A stretch of 64,000 nucleotides of DNA from Latrodectus hesperus (Eukaryota > Arthropoda > Arachnida > Araneae > Theridiidae). Within the stretch, counting starts at the first letter, position 1. The number at the start of each line of letters is the position of its first letter. The notes beneath the pieces are model-generated. The model was not told the origin of the DNA. It was given only the letters and a program-made list of their open reading frames with translations, and searched no databases. The position numbers and the translations under genes are program-made. Positions 34,043 to 45,382 of the stretch are shown here, in pieces. The stretch lies in assembly GCA_037975125.1 (NCBI GenBank), contig CM075862.1, positions 64,198,078-64,262,077 of the forward strand. Direction: 5' to 3'.

Positions 34043-35287
34043 CTTAAAAAATAACCGTGTAATTTACAAAATGGTAACAATTTTGGAGCTCTTTTCTTGA
34101 GTTAAAGTAAATTACAAATCATAGTTTTGAAAAAATAATATAAATCAATTCTCCATAAATATCTTACAACAAAACAATCAACATTTGAATGACGCCGAAA
34201 CCGTATTCAATGGACTAGAGATGGCTGTTATTCAAAATATCTGCAATTCGATAACAGTTATCAACTTATAAAGGCTATTAAAATATCCATCTTATATCAT
34301 ATTTTTTGGCTCAAATACTGCCAATAATGGCTCATTATTACTTAATAAAACATTACTTTTAAATTAATGAAAAAGCCTGACACAAAATGAAATCATAACT
34401 ATTATTTATAAACACTAGCTGTGATCAATATAATAACACAGTTTTTTGGTACTTTTAAGCCAATCAGAGTCTTTCGTTATCTGAAAACGGTTATTTATAA
34501 CGGTTATTCATTTTAAATTGAACAATAGTAACTGGTTATTCAAAAGTATTCATGTGTCACTTCTCTAAACCTACTGAAGAGTTTACTTTAAAAAAGAGAG
34601 AAAAGCGGCGAAACAAAATTATATGTAAAATAAATTGCTCAAAATTCAGTGATAAATATGAAATTTAAAAATAGATTTTTAGACTATCTTTAATTATTAT
34701 ATTACATTTACCAGCACGTGTATGACTTTTAATGACCTATAATTATCATATTGATATATTAAATCCAGTTTTAATTTTTTTGTAATTATTATATCATTTG
34801 AATTATGATTTTAAAGTGATTTTTATATTTTAAAGTGAATATAAAATAATAGGATTGACAATATTTATTGTAATGGAAAGGAAATGTTCAAACAATGGAA
34901 AGGTTAAGTTCTTGCAATATTTGATACACTGATAATAGATCTTATACCCCGTTCGCACTGCTCTTTTTCATTTGATTGACACAATTTATGAAGAAAATGT
35001 TTTGAACAGCTTGTAAGAATCTTAAGAATATTGCTGTGAAAAGTACAAAATGGATTTACGGATATATTCCGGCATTTTTCTTAAATGACACGTAATCTAT
35101 GGCTTTATGGATAAGATCTAGTCAATATACAATGATAATTAACTGAATTGAAATAATCTTTAGAAATTTGCTTATCTTGATATGCTGAAACAACAGGTGT
35201 TTGATACGAAAGCTAGTTTTGGTTATTTGGACACTCAGTCAATAATCTTATGTATTAACTTTTTTTCCATTAAAATTTGAAAATCGG
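34043..35287. other. Intergenic, upstream of ankyrin gene copy B
   Basis: AT-rich, collinear with 3600-4856. No gene or clear promoter was recognised. It ends at the 8-bp target duplication of the inserted hAT element. Confidence 0.5.
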
Positions 35288-35305
35288 ATTTCTAATAGTG
35301 ATGTA

Positions 35306-35400
35306 AAATTCCCGGGAATTTTGAAGCTTGGGAATTAACTCGGGAATTTTGGGAAAAAACCGGGAATTTTGGGGAACATTGGGAATTTTGAGGGAATAAA
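35306..35400. repeat. Subterminal GGGAATTTT motif cluster, left end of the 7.74-kb element
   Basis: GGGAATTTT occurs about five times within 95 bp (for example CGGGAATTTTGGG, CCGGGAATTTTGGGG, TTGGGAATTTTGAGGG). The right end (42940-42975) has GGGAATTTTC and CCCGGGAATTTTG. Such clusters are commonly transposase-binding sites in hAT elements; that role is inferred here. Confidence 0.6.
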
Positions 35401-38044
35401 CTCAGCCAATCATATTTCGTTTTAGAGATTCTTTTTTCGAATGTATATGAAGCGAAGTGAAGTAAAATTTGATATCTAAATAATTTTTAAACAAAGTGAA
35501 ATTTTATTTTCTAAAATAAGCATTCATAAAAGCAGTGAAAAGCATAAAATATGAATATTAAAATTGTAAAAAATTTAGTATTGAAAAATTTCAACCTACG
35601 GGATATTTTTATATCGGTGTATGGCGAGATCTGTCGCTAAGATTGTTGGGAAGCCAATGTTTCTCACAAATATATATTTAATGAAACTATGAAAATAAAC
35701 TGAAAATTGTTATTTGATCAAAAATAATATTGTTTCATTGTAACAAATAGTGAATCTTTTCTTCATATCTATTTATACATTTTCAGTTCTTTTAGGTTGC
35801 AAGAGATTTATTATTTTTTGCGATCATTCTTTATATAGTAGATTTGTTTCTTATATATTCGAAATTACTTTATTTTAAAAATAAAAAATGATCTTTTTTA
35901 ATTTTAATGTATTATTTTTCTTAAAATCAAATTATTTGAAAAAAGTAAGGAAGTACTTGATTTTTTCAGTCTTTGTAATAAACTGAAAATTGATGATTTA
36001 AAAATAAATAATGGCAAGCAAATTGCTTTCACTTTTGTTTTGACTTCTAATTGACAAATTTTTAATTTATCAATGATACAAAACGATACCGTGTCATGTA
36101 TTCTTCTCAACTGAATATGTGTAAATGGTGCACAAATTTAATTAATATGTAAATGAAAGTATGTGGTGAGGCGACATGTAAGTTGTGAACAAAAAAGAGC
36201 TCTTCCAGCGCGAATCATCATTTAAATAATATCTTGTAGGAATTAATGTGACAAAAAATGTGTAAAAAAATTTATATAAAAATTTTTTTATCCACAAATG
36301 TAATCATGAATAAAAATACTTTTTTCTTTTATTATAGTTAAAATATTTAAAATAATTATCTTTTATATTTTAAGATTAATTAACAAGTTTTAAGTACAAT
36401 ATATATAATGCACACTTTAAATAAAACTATTTTTATTTCTTTTGCAAGGATCTGTTACATTAATTTACACAATCACAATATATCTACAGTTGAATTATTC
36501 ATTGAGTTTTTGAAAACAATTTTTTACAACATTAAAAATGATTTCAAAACAGTATGGTAGAATCAAAATCTCTTTAAGCTATTATTCATCAATTCTAAAT
36601 AATAAGACAGAAAATATGGGCGAATTAAAAAAATTATTGATAATCTGTCATTGAAAATACTTCCATTTTTCAGAATTTAGTACTAGAAATGGAAATAACT
36701 TTACGATATTATGAAAATAATTTACGAAAGTCAAGCAATTGAATTCTGAAAAAAAGTGTTTCTTTTTTAACATTTTACACTCACATAATCTTGTAAAAAA
36801 ATTTAAATTATTTTTTAATTCAACGCATCTTGCTTTTCATAAAAAGGCTGAAATCTGTTATTCTTTTCAAAAGAAGATTTTTGGTTAAAATACTAGCTCT
36901 AAAAATATTAATGCCAGTTTATAGAAAAATAATATACCTATTTTCTTATATCAATCTTGTTATAAAAACTTGAAAACTTATATTTTTAAGAGTTAGTTCA
37001 GCTTGAATTTTTACACACAAGATTAAAATTTGTACATAAGACAAAAATTTTAGGACAATTGAAAAATCTGTAATTTTGTGAATTTTTTATTTCCAATTCA
37101 AAAACTTGAAGTAACCATAAGCAATTTGTTCAGAAAGGATTTTAAAAATTGTACAGATACATTTAGAAATCTGCACAATAAAAAAATCCCATCTAAATAT
37201 GATTCTACCTGTTACCTTGTGAAATAAAATTAGGTATTATTTCTCTGGTAGAAAATATCTAATATTTACAAATATAAAAATATTGCTTAATAAATACTGA
37301 TTGATTTCTATGAATATAGTTGTTCAACATGACAACTGAAGTGGATATAACAAAAATTGTTGTAATAAATAATGTATAAAATTGAAGCTACCTATTTTAC
37401 TGTAACAACACTAATACTATATTTAAAACAACCAAATGACACTAAATATCATAAATAATAGTTTAAAAATAGTTTTTCAATGTTTATACTACTTCTTTCA
37501 TGATGGAAAACCAACTTGATGCCCAGTGATATTAATCTGTGAAAACATAAGCCTTTGTAATGCTGAAAAGTGAAAATCTTTGTAGCGAGGTATTAGAAAC
37601 AATATCCTACCTCCTTTCTGGCTTCTTAAAACTAATTGCTCATTTTAAAATAGCAAGTTTCGAGCATATTAAATGCATTGTAAATTAATGCATGTAGGTC
37701 ATAGAGATATGCTGTCAGAAGGAAGACTTGTGAACTTCAGCTCACTTTAAAAAATTTCAAATACATAGACGAAAAGTTTATTTTTTCTGGGATAAATGTA
37801 AAATACAATGTAATTTAGAATTTATAAAAACTCTTATTTGAAGAAACATTTAACATATCACACATGAACATTATTATTTACAATCTCATATAAGTGTGTT
37901 AATACCAACCATCAACATTTTCCGTATAATAGTTGATAATTATAGTGAAATTACATAAGACACATTTTTGAATTGAGAAAAAATCTTGATTCATTAAGCC
38001 CCTGATTATGTTATGTGTGTATACACATTTAAAATTATGTAATC

Positions 38045-38133
<89 letters not shown>

Positions 38134-39180
38134 ATTTCTATATGACATAATCCTTTAACTAAGCAGAACTTTTAAAAGCACTTTTCAGCTCACATAAATT
38201 AATCAAAATGAAATTGGTAAAAATTATGGTGAAAATCAAAAGTTTTGTCTATTATCTAGTTCATTTGAAATTATAATGTAACAAACACAAAAGCCATATC
38301 CAGGAAACTTGGAATATTTTATATACTATTATAAATACTATCCAACCAAGTTAAAATTTAACTTTTTCCAAATTATTGAAAAAAATCCTCAGAAATACCA
38401 CCTAAAAAATGGAAAATAGATATCTCAAGATGTTGAAAAAGAGGAGATAGCAAATGCTAATAGCAGACAGGTTCTGCTAGCTACGATAAACAGGATTTAA
38501 AGGTTGTAACACTGATAAAGAAGTTTATTATATCAACACAAACTGGACCAATTTACATACATTTAATATAAGAAACACTTCATCAAAATTTCCAAGTAAC
38601 TTCAAATTAATCAATTAGCACTTTTCAGCCACTATATATATTCAATAGCCACTATTTAACTTATAACTTTCAGTAAAAGCAAAATTATGATATAAATCTC
38701 AACAAATCTAAAATTATAGGAACTAACATGCATATTCAAATTTTAAAAGGTCCATAATAATGAATGAAATTTAATATTCTTGTCATGTAACCCAACAAAA
38801 TTACTGATTTGTTATATCATTAATAATCAATTAAATTAACTAGTAAAGAAATCCAACATGCTTATTTAAATCTAGTTATTCTATTTAATTCCTCACCAAC
38901 ATTTCCAATAATAAATAGCTTCATTTTAATGAGGAATGATATATAGTGCATTTTCCTGCTTCTTTATTACAAGCAAATAATTAGCAATTTTAAACACAGA
39001 CATTTTTTATATGACAGTATTAAAGTTCAGATATTTTCCAAATCTCAAACACCAATTGTAAACTTTAATAAATATAACAGTTAAAAATTGGGAAAATGTT
39101 CTACTAATATTAATAAGAATCAGTATTTATTATAATCTATGAACAATCAGTTTTGTTACGAAGGTTTTTGCATTAGTATT
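35401..39180. other. Left interior of the 7.74-kb element, no gene seen
   Basis: AT-rich with no recognisable transposase on either strand. It includes the dinucleotide tract at 38048. A short plus-strand segment near 36116 (MCKWCTNLINM) hints at a zinc-finger remnant but is too short to call. Confidence 0.45.
38048..38131. repeat. (AT)n microsatellite, about 84 bp
   Basis: An uninterrupted AT dinucleotide run of about 42 units. The 78-codon open frame over it is an artefact of the repeat. The length in the assembly may not be reliable. Confidence 0.97.
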
Positions 39181-39541
39181 CTCTAGAACAGTGTTTCTCA
39201 AACTTATTTCTTCTACCGCCCCCTTTGAAAATCAATTATTTTTCATCGCCCCCCCCTCATTTTTTATACACTCCTAAAACTTAAAAACCACAATTTCATT
39301 ACTTTAATTAATTTAGTTATAGTGTGCTATATTGGTCGGTTCTGGTGTTTAAACTTACATTCTAACTAGAAATTTTTACCAGCGAGAGCAATTAAAACGC
39401 AACTTTATAATATTAATAATAGATTTTAATCAAATTAAAAGAAACAATATAGATAGGTAATCAATTTTAGTTTGTAAACTAATCTAATGGGATGGATGAA
39501 TTTGATGATTTTTAACAAGTTTGTTTATATCAGGTGGGATT

Positions 39542-41277
39542 TTACTCAAAAACAGTAACTTGCAAATGATTTCTCTTTTTAGTAAGCAGCGTTGTCACAG
39601 TGCTAAATCCTCTTTCATGCAAATATGACGATGGGAATGATATCCAAAATTGTTGAACGATCAACCACAATCCAGGATACAACTGCGGATTTGACTTTTG
39701 TAGCCAAAATTGTTGGTAGCCATTTTTAAATTTGATTTTTATTTCCTCGTTCGTTGTCAGTTCTATAAGTTCTTCTTCCAGCTGGGGTGATATTGCTATA
39801 TTGACATTTGAAAAGGGATCTAACACCCAGTCTGGTATTTCCAAGTTCAAAATGTCCTGGAATCTTTCAATGAAATCACTGTGAAAATTTTCCAAATGTT
39901 GACAGTAGACGAGCAAGTCGTCGTTGTTGCAGGATATTGATAAATTGGGAAAATTATGGAACTCATGTCTGCTGATATTCTTCTTGTGTAAGAGCAGCTT
40001 GGCTACGAAAGCAGCGACGATATTTTTTGTGTTTATTAAGTTCAAGTCATCGTCTTGAAGCTGGAAATTCATATCATTAAACAATGTATAAAGGTCTGTC
40101 AGGTATGCGATATCATTCTTTGATGTGATGAGGTTTTCACGCAATGCTGTGTCTTTGTTTTCCAAGAACTCTATGACAGAGTCAAACAGATTGTAAAAAT
40201 GAGTCAGACAATTTTCTTTTGATAGCCAACGCACTTCCATGTGACAGATCAATCTGTTGAAATCTTCATGATTAGCAACACAAAGCTGATTAAATAATCT
40301 GTCATTTAAAGAGTTGTTTCGGATTTTATTGACTACTCTGATGACATGTTGCAATGTTTGAAACAGTCGTTCACACAATGTTGAAACAGTCGTTCACGTT
40401 CATTATTAGAAATTCACTTACGTTAAATTTCTAGCAACTAAATGCTGTCGATGTATAACGCAATGTACAGCAATCACATCAGGAATTTTATTTTTTAAGT
40501 ACGACATGAAGCCTTTTTGACACCCTGTCATAGCTGGAGCACTATCTGTAGCAGCTGATATAATATTCTTCAAGGGAATTCCTTTTTCATCACAAAACTT
40601 TTACAGTGTTTTAAATATGGTTTCTCCTTTTGAGTCTGTCTCTAAATTTCTAGCAAATAAAAGTTCTTGACTTATTTTTTCATCTTTAATGAACCTCACG
40701 TAAGACAACAACAATGCTTCATTAGTTGCTAAAGTGGACTCATCCAACTGAATTGAAAATTGACTAGTCTTCAGATGATTGCACAATGACTCTTCAATGT
40801 TTTTAGCTATTTCATCAGTTTGTCTTTGCACAGAATTATTGCTCAAAGGAGTATTTCGAATTATATCTGCCGCCAGTTTATGGAGCACAGTAGTTATAAC
40901 TTCTTTTATCGCCGACAAAATTAACGTTTCTCCGATGGTGTGTAGTTTACCGGTTCGAGCAATTAACAGAAAGATATTGTATGAAGCTCGAAGTCCGTCA
41001 TCATCTTGCTTAGCAGCCATCGAAAAAAGTTCCAATACACTTGGCTGAGCATTATGCTTCTTTTCCAGATCTTGAAAATAGGCTACATTTTTGTCCTTCT
41101 TATCTGGATGCATTTTATTTAAATGATCTTGAAGTCTTGAAGGCTTCATCATTTCGTTTGAAAATGTTTTTGAAAAAGAAGGCACAAAGGCAAAGATGAG
41201 TTTGTCGAATTTTCGATGAATCCATATTTAATATATTTTGCACTGCATTGCCGTTTCTTCTTTTTTGCTTGCGACAT
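39542..41277 (-). pseudogene. hAT transposase (SCAND3/ZBED5/FAM200-like type), broken
   Basis: Likely start is ATG 41277 (MSQAKKKKRQC), leading into a BED-finger remnant that shifts frame near 41180 (SNEMMKPSRLQDHLNKMHPD). The catalytic core follows: FSIQLDEST with the first aspartate, then after an in-frame stop at 40601, AATDSAPAMTG with the second, then AVHCVIHRQHLVA. A block with stops and a 23-bp tandem duplication interrupts near 40380-40440. The frame is then open again to 39542 (VRWLSKENCLTHFY) and ends with the dimerisation motif YLHERGFSTVTTLLTKKRN. Sequence order and motifs identify a hAT transposase; several breaks make it inactive. Confidence 0.88.
40358..40403. repeat. 23-bp tandem duplication inside the hAT transposase
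   Basis: TTGAAACAGTCGTTCAC occurs at 40358-40374 and again at 40381-40397, spaced by ACAATG. It adds to the frame disruption of the transposase. Confidence 0.85.
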
Positions 41278-42135
41278 GGCTTTTTTTTAAAAAAAATGTA
41301 AATAAAGTGTTGAACTTAAATACTCGTTTAAAGATAGCGAACGAAACCAATAATGAAAATATAAGAAAAATTGCGAGCTTTTATATAGGATTTAAATACA
41401 GCAAGCACCGACAGGAGTAAGGCAAACACACACAAACTCGTTTATCTCTTTCGACGCTCAATCGTACTGAGCAAGTTAGGACAAGTATCGATGAACCAGC
41501 CCATTGCTACCACGTACAGTTCGTTTTCGTATTGCAAAACCGCCACCTGTCGACCATTCTATTCTGAAAAGAGGGGATACGCTGAGATGGACTTTTTCCT
41601 CAGATCGGTTTTTCAGAAGCACGCATGTTAAGTAAACATTTCTTTTTTGTCTCAACCCTATTTTGATGAACTCGAAGCAGACCTGACGCATGCGTAAAAG
41701 CGCTGAAGGTTCCTGCAAACGAAAACGGACATTACGTCTACGGAGCACAACATCATAAGTGCACCGACTCCCGCCCGGAATGTTTGCCACATTTAGCAAT
41801 TAATGCATTTACACAGCTGTATGCGTTTCGTCATTTTACAACGTACGTGCATACGGCCTGCGGTCTATTTACGAAATCTATGTTAAGTATTTTTAAGTTT
41901 TTATACTATCATACAGGGTAGAAATATAAACTAAGTATTCGTTATTGTGTAGTAGGTAGGTTTTAATTCTAGTAAAATTTAAAATATAAAGTAAACCTAA
42001 TTACAAATCTACCATCGCCCCCCTAACCCACGCCAACGCCCCCCAATTTTTTCTGGGCCCCTTAACGCCCCCTTCTAGGTCTCAAACGCCCACAAGGGGG
42101 CGTTATCGCCCACTTTGGGAAAGACTGCTCTAGAA

Positions 42136-42973
42136 AGTATGTACATAACACTATTTAATAAATCCTATAGCAATTATATAAGCATTTATGAAGTATATCT
42201 ATGCATAAAAAAACTTGCAAAAGAAAAGAAAAATATAATTATCAGTATAGTTCACATCACTACTTTTAATGGCCAGAGAAAATGATTGTCTTTTTGTATA
42301 CAATACGTATAAAATCTGATTCGAGATAAGCAGATATTTAAACATCTGATTTAACCACCGAAAATAAAACCACAACAGTTAAAAATTACCTTTTAACTAT
42401 TGCGGTTTTTATTTAATGAATATTTCAAACTATAGATGTACATCCAGGCTATTACTTTTATCTAAATTGATCAAAAATAACTCCAGAAATCTAATGAAAA
42501 ACAAAATGAATATCTATATACACTAACGATTGACATTATAAAAACTTTTCGTATGCAATTTCAGAATCAGTAATCAATCTAATCTACTGCGTTTGATTTA
42601 ACATTCAGTTTACAAATAATAGTAGAATAATATTTTTCGAGGAATATATATGTGAAAGACAGCATATCTAAACGATTTTTCTGTCCAAAAATTTAATAAA
42701 TACACATTCAAATAGTAAACATTACGAGTAACAATTACAATGAACACAACTGAAACCCCTCCAATCTTTACAAAGAGCTGTCATCTTTTTCCAAATTTGT
42801 TTTGAGAAACTTCTATTGCCATAAATGAATAGAAATCATTAAAATTTATCTTTTTAAATATATTATGTGGTTTTAATAATTAAAAACTTATAAATTGTTA
42901 AGAAAATTCAATTTTTTCAACAATTTTTAAAATTTGGGAATTTTCAAAATTCCCGGGAATTTTGAAAATTCCC
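42136..42973. other. Right interior of the 7.74-kb element
   Basis: AT-rich, no gene. The last 260 bases (from about 42770) are the complement of the hAT fragments at 21065 and 55970. Confidence 0.55.
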
Positions 42974-43023
42974 ATGGGAAAAAACCCGGTTTATTCCCGG
43001 AAATAAACCGGGTTTTTTCCCAT
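42974..43023. repeat. Perfect 22-bp terminal hairpin of the 7.74-kb element
   Basis: Arms 42974-42995 and 43002-43023 are exact complements (core GGGAAAAAACCCGG / CCGGGTTTTTTCCC) around a 6-nt loop CCCGGA. It lies 13 bp from the element end at 43036. The related fragments at 21065 and 55970 carry decayed versions. Confidence 0.9.
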
Positions 43024-43129
43024 CCTTACAACACTAATTTCTAAAGCATAACTTTTCAGCTATATCGTTACTTGCAAGCCATTTTTATCAACACTAAAAA
43101 TTATTTTGAATCTAAAAATCACTAAAGTT

Positions 43130-43402
43130 CCCAAGTAGCAAGCTTGGCCCTATGTTTAGCTAATCGTGGCTTTGTCTATGACCAGTATTGGTGGTCTATA
43201 TTGGGCCAATCGTGAATGGTCTACGTATTGTTATATAGGACCAACGTGGTTTGCCAAGATAGGCCCAAGCTTAGTAACCTACATTGGATCAAGCTTAAGC
43301 CAATTGGCTGCCAAAATTGGTCCAATTTACGCAGCCAAGAAAGTACTAAGCTTGGCTATCGAAATTGATCCAATTTAAGCAGCCAAGATAGGTCCTATCT
43401 TG
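43130..43402. repeat. Degenerate AAGCTTGG / GCCAAGATAGG repeat, unit B copy
   Basis: Same block as 4941-5210, with an extra 9 nt (AAGCCAATT near 43299). The frame 43166-43378 is open for 70 codons. Confidence 0.6.
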
Positions 43403-43768
43403 TTTTATAGTTTTGTCTACATTATATGTAGCTCATTGATAACAAATGATTTTATTTTCAATTAATAATTAGAAGGAAGTTTTTAAATTATTGCAAGGAA
43501 TACGATTTTTTCCATTTAAACCTGTATTGTTGCATCTTACATGAGTACAATAATTGGCATGCTTGAAAATTTTTATTTTGCACTCCACTTTGAAAAGAAA
43601 ACACAAGTGACAGATTTGTTATTCTTTTAACCAATACTTAAAATTTTAGAAAAATTTACAAATTATTGTTATTTGATGAAAATCACATTATGTTGAAATT
43701 AACATGCAAAAAAGTGAGAGAAGTGAAGTAAAAAAGTAAATATTTATTACCTACCAATTGTGAATACC

Positions 43769-43809
43769 ATGGAGGAAAGAACATTAGTGGAACCGCCCTA
43801 TTGGTCGGT
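43769..43809 (+). pseudogene. Stub of the Jockey-type gag in unit B
   Basis: ATG at 43769 in context ACCATGG starts MEERTLVEPPYWSV, as in unit A at 5552, then the sequence switches at CCTATTGGTCGGT (43797-43809) to the downstream flank. All later gag, zinc knuckles included, is absent. The 5' leader (43403-43768) carries a small insertion, GAGAAGTGAAGTAAAA, near 43716. Confidence 0.75.
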
Positions 43810-44858
43810 GCTTGATGTGTCTGCCATATCCCCTTTTGTCTTCCAAAACATTACACTAAAACCTATTGTTTACTATTAAGCCTCTTGTTCAATTGAAATA
43901 TTTAAAAGAAAATATACTTATTTAAACTTCATTGTAAAAACAGAATTTATTTTAATGAATGTTTATGTAATAATCATTATAAAAGAAAATTTTCATCTGT
44001 AAAAAAATTAATTTAAAGGAGATTACTTTTATAAGTTTAGGAATACATTTAATTATTTTGCAAACAATAGTTCTGAGTTTTTAACATTACATTAATATTA
44101 AAATATTATCCTCTTGAGAAGATATTCTTATCTTATATGAATATTTATAATTATAATAAAACAAGATTTATTTAATTTCAATTTTATGTCCGTATATATG
44201 TATATATATATAAATATATAGTTTCTAGGTTTCTCACAGTTGACTTTAAATTACAATTTTTTTACTTTATTTAACGAAATTCATTTACAAATTATTGATA
44301 GTAAAAACTTTTTTTTAAATATTGGACTAAAAATACACCAAAGGAAAAATACGTTTACTGTATAGATATAAATAAATTTATATACAGAAGCATAAATCTT
44401 TCTTATAAAGGTAATAATTATAACCAAATAGCAGAATATTGCATGCATGGATAAAATCACAGGTAATAACATGGGTAGGAAACTTTACCGCGGAAAATCA
44501 ATAAGGAAAAGAAAAATCAACATTTTTCTCATGATTATAAAAATAATAACATTATATTTAATTTATTTCAAAATATTCAAGTGTTTATCTCAAAGTCAAT
44601 AAGGTAAATAACACGCGAAAAATTTCTTTACTGAAATATAAAATATTAATAATTAATCAAAATAACAAATTGAGCACTTAACTATCAATAAAAATAACTT
44701 TTTTAAAAATAATCAGTATTTTAGACACTTTTATTTCGTTGTGTGCAATTGAAATGCAAATAGTGCTTGCTTATACTGGGTCCTCAGTAAGAAAGTACTG
44801 TTTCTTTTGAAAGAGAGAGTATGCATGGTATCATCTGCTAGCTACTTCACTGGCGCTC
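43810..44858. other. Intergenic between Jockey stub and the 10-kb hAT-like element, unit B
   Basis: Matches 8827-9863. AT-rich, no gene. A hAT right-terminus-like sequence (GCATGGTATC...TTCACTG) lies at about 44823-44851. Confidence 0.5.
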
Positions 44859-45382
44859 ATAATATTTAGTGGTGTTGTGAGCATAATTGGCTCCCGGTTA
44901 TGATACCTTTTTTGGCACCCCCTCGAAATTAAAAAAGTGTAATACAATATAAATATACGAAAAAATATAAGAAAAAATAATAGCTATAATTGTATATAAT
45001 ACATTATAATAAGTAGAGCATATTTGTAATAAGATAACAATGCAAATAATAAGAGAATGCTTTACCTTCTATAAAATAATTGGAAATGCATTAAAGTCTC
45101 AGGTTTAGCTTTAATTTGGAAACAAAAATCAATTCTAGGTGGAAAAAAATACTTACTATATAAAATAATTTTCAAAATGAAATAATTCAATATATATTAT
45201 AGATATAAGTAGATGTAATTATTTACAATCATAATATAATAAATTTATTACACTTTATACATTTTTCTTGCTTTTGCTGATATGAATTGATCAATTATCT
45301 CATCGAAGTGGATCCTTTTAAATTTTTCTTTTTCTATGCTTAAAAATGTTAATGCATTTACACGGTTTTGACTCATGGTTGT

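Larger units (their letters stand above)
39189..42127 (-). mobile_element. 2.94-kb hAT element nested in the 7.74-kb element
   Basis: A perfect 8-bp target duplication CTCTAGAA (39181-39188 and 42128-42135) bounds terminal inverted repeats: CAGTGTTTCTCAAACT at left and CAGTCTTTCCCAAAGT read in from the right. Runs such as CGCCCCCCCC and GCGCCCCC lie just inside both ends. It carries one transposase pseudogene on minus. Because it lies inside a B-only element, it is the youngest insertion that can be ordered in this window. About 41280-42100 is a GC-richer 5' region without a recognised second gene. Confidence 0.93.
35296..43036. mobile_element. 7.74-kb hAT-type element, present only in unit B
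   Basis: It is bounded by a perfect 8-bp direct repeat ATTTCTAA (35288-35295 and 43037-43044), present once in unit A near 4850 (as GTTTCTAG). Ends: TAGTGATGTAAAATTCCCGGG at left, and TAGTGTTGTAAGGATGGG read inward from the right. The 8-bp duplication and short TAGTG..TGTAA ends are typical of hAT transposons. The right end has a 22-bp perfect hairpin, and the left end repeated GGGAATTTT motifs. No transposase of its own was found; the only enzyme inside belongs to the nested hAT (39189-42127). It therefore looks non-autonomous or decayed. Fragments of the family are at 21065 and 55970. Confidence 0.85.

Noticed and set aside
37899..38135. 78-codon frame over the AT microsatellite
   Set aside because: Created by the dinucleotide repeat (alternating Tyr/Ile).
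41476..41799. 107-codon minus-strand frame upstream of the nested hAT transposase
   Set aside because: Lies in the GC-richer 5' region of the element; no motif, no second copy to test conservation. Left as part of the element.
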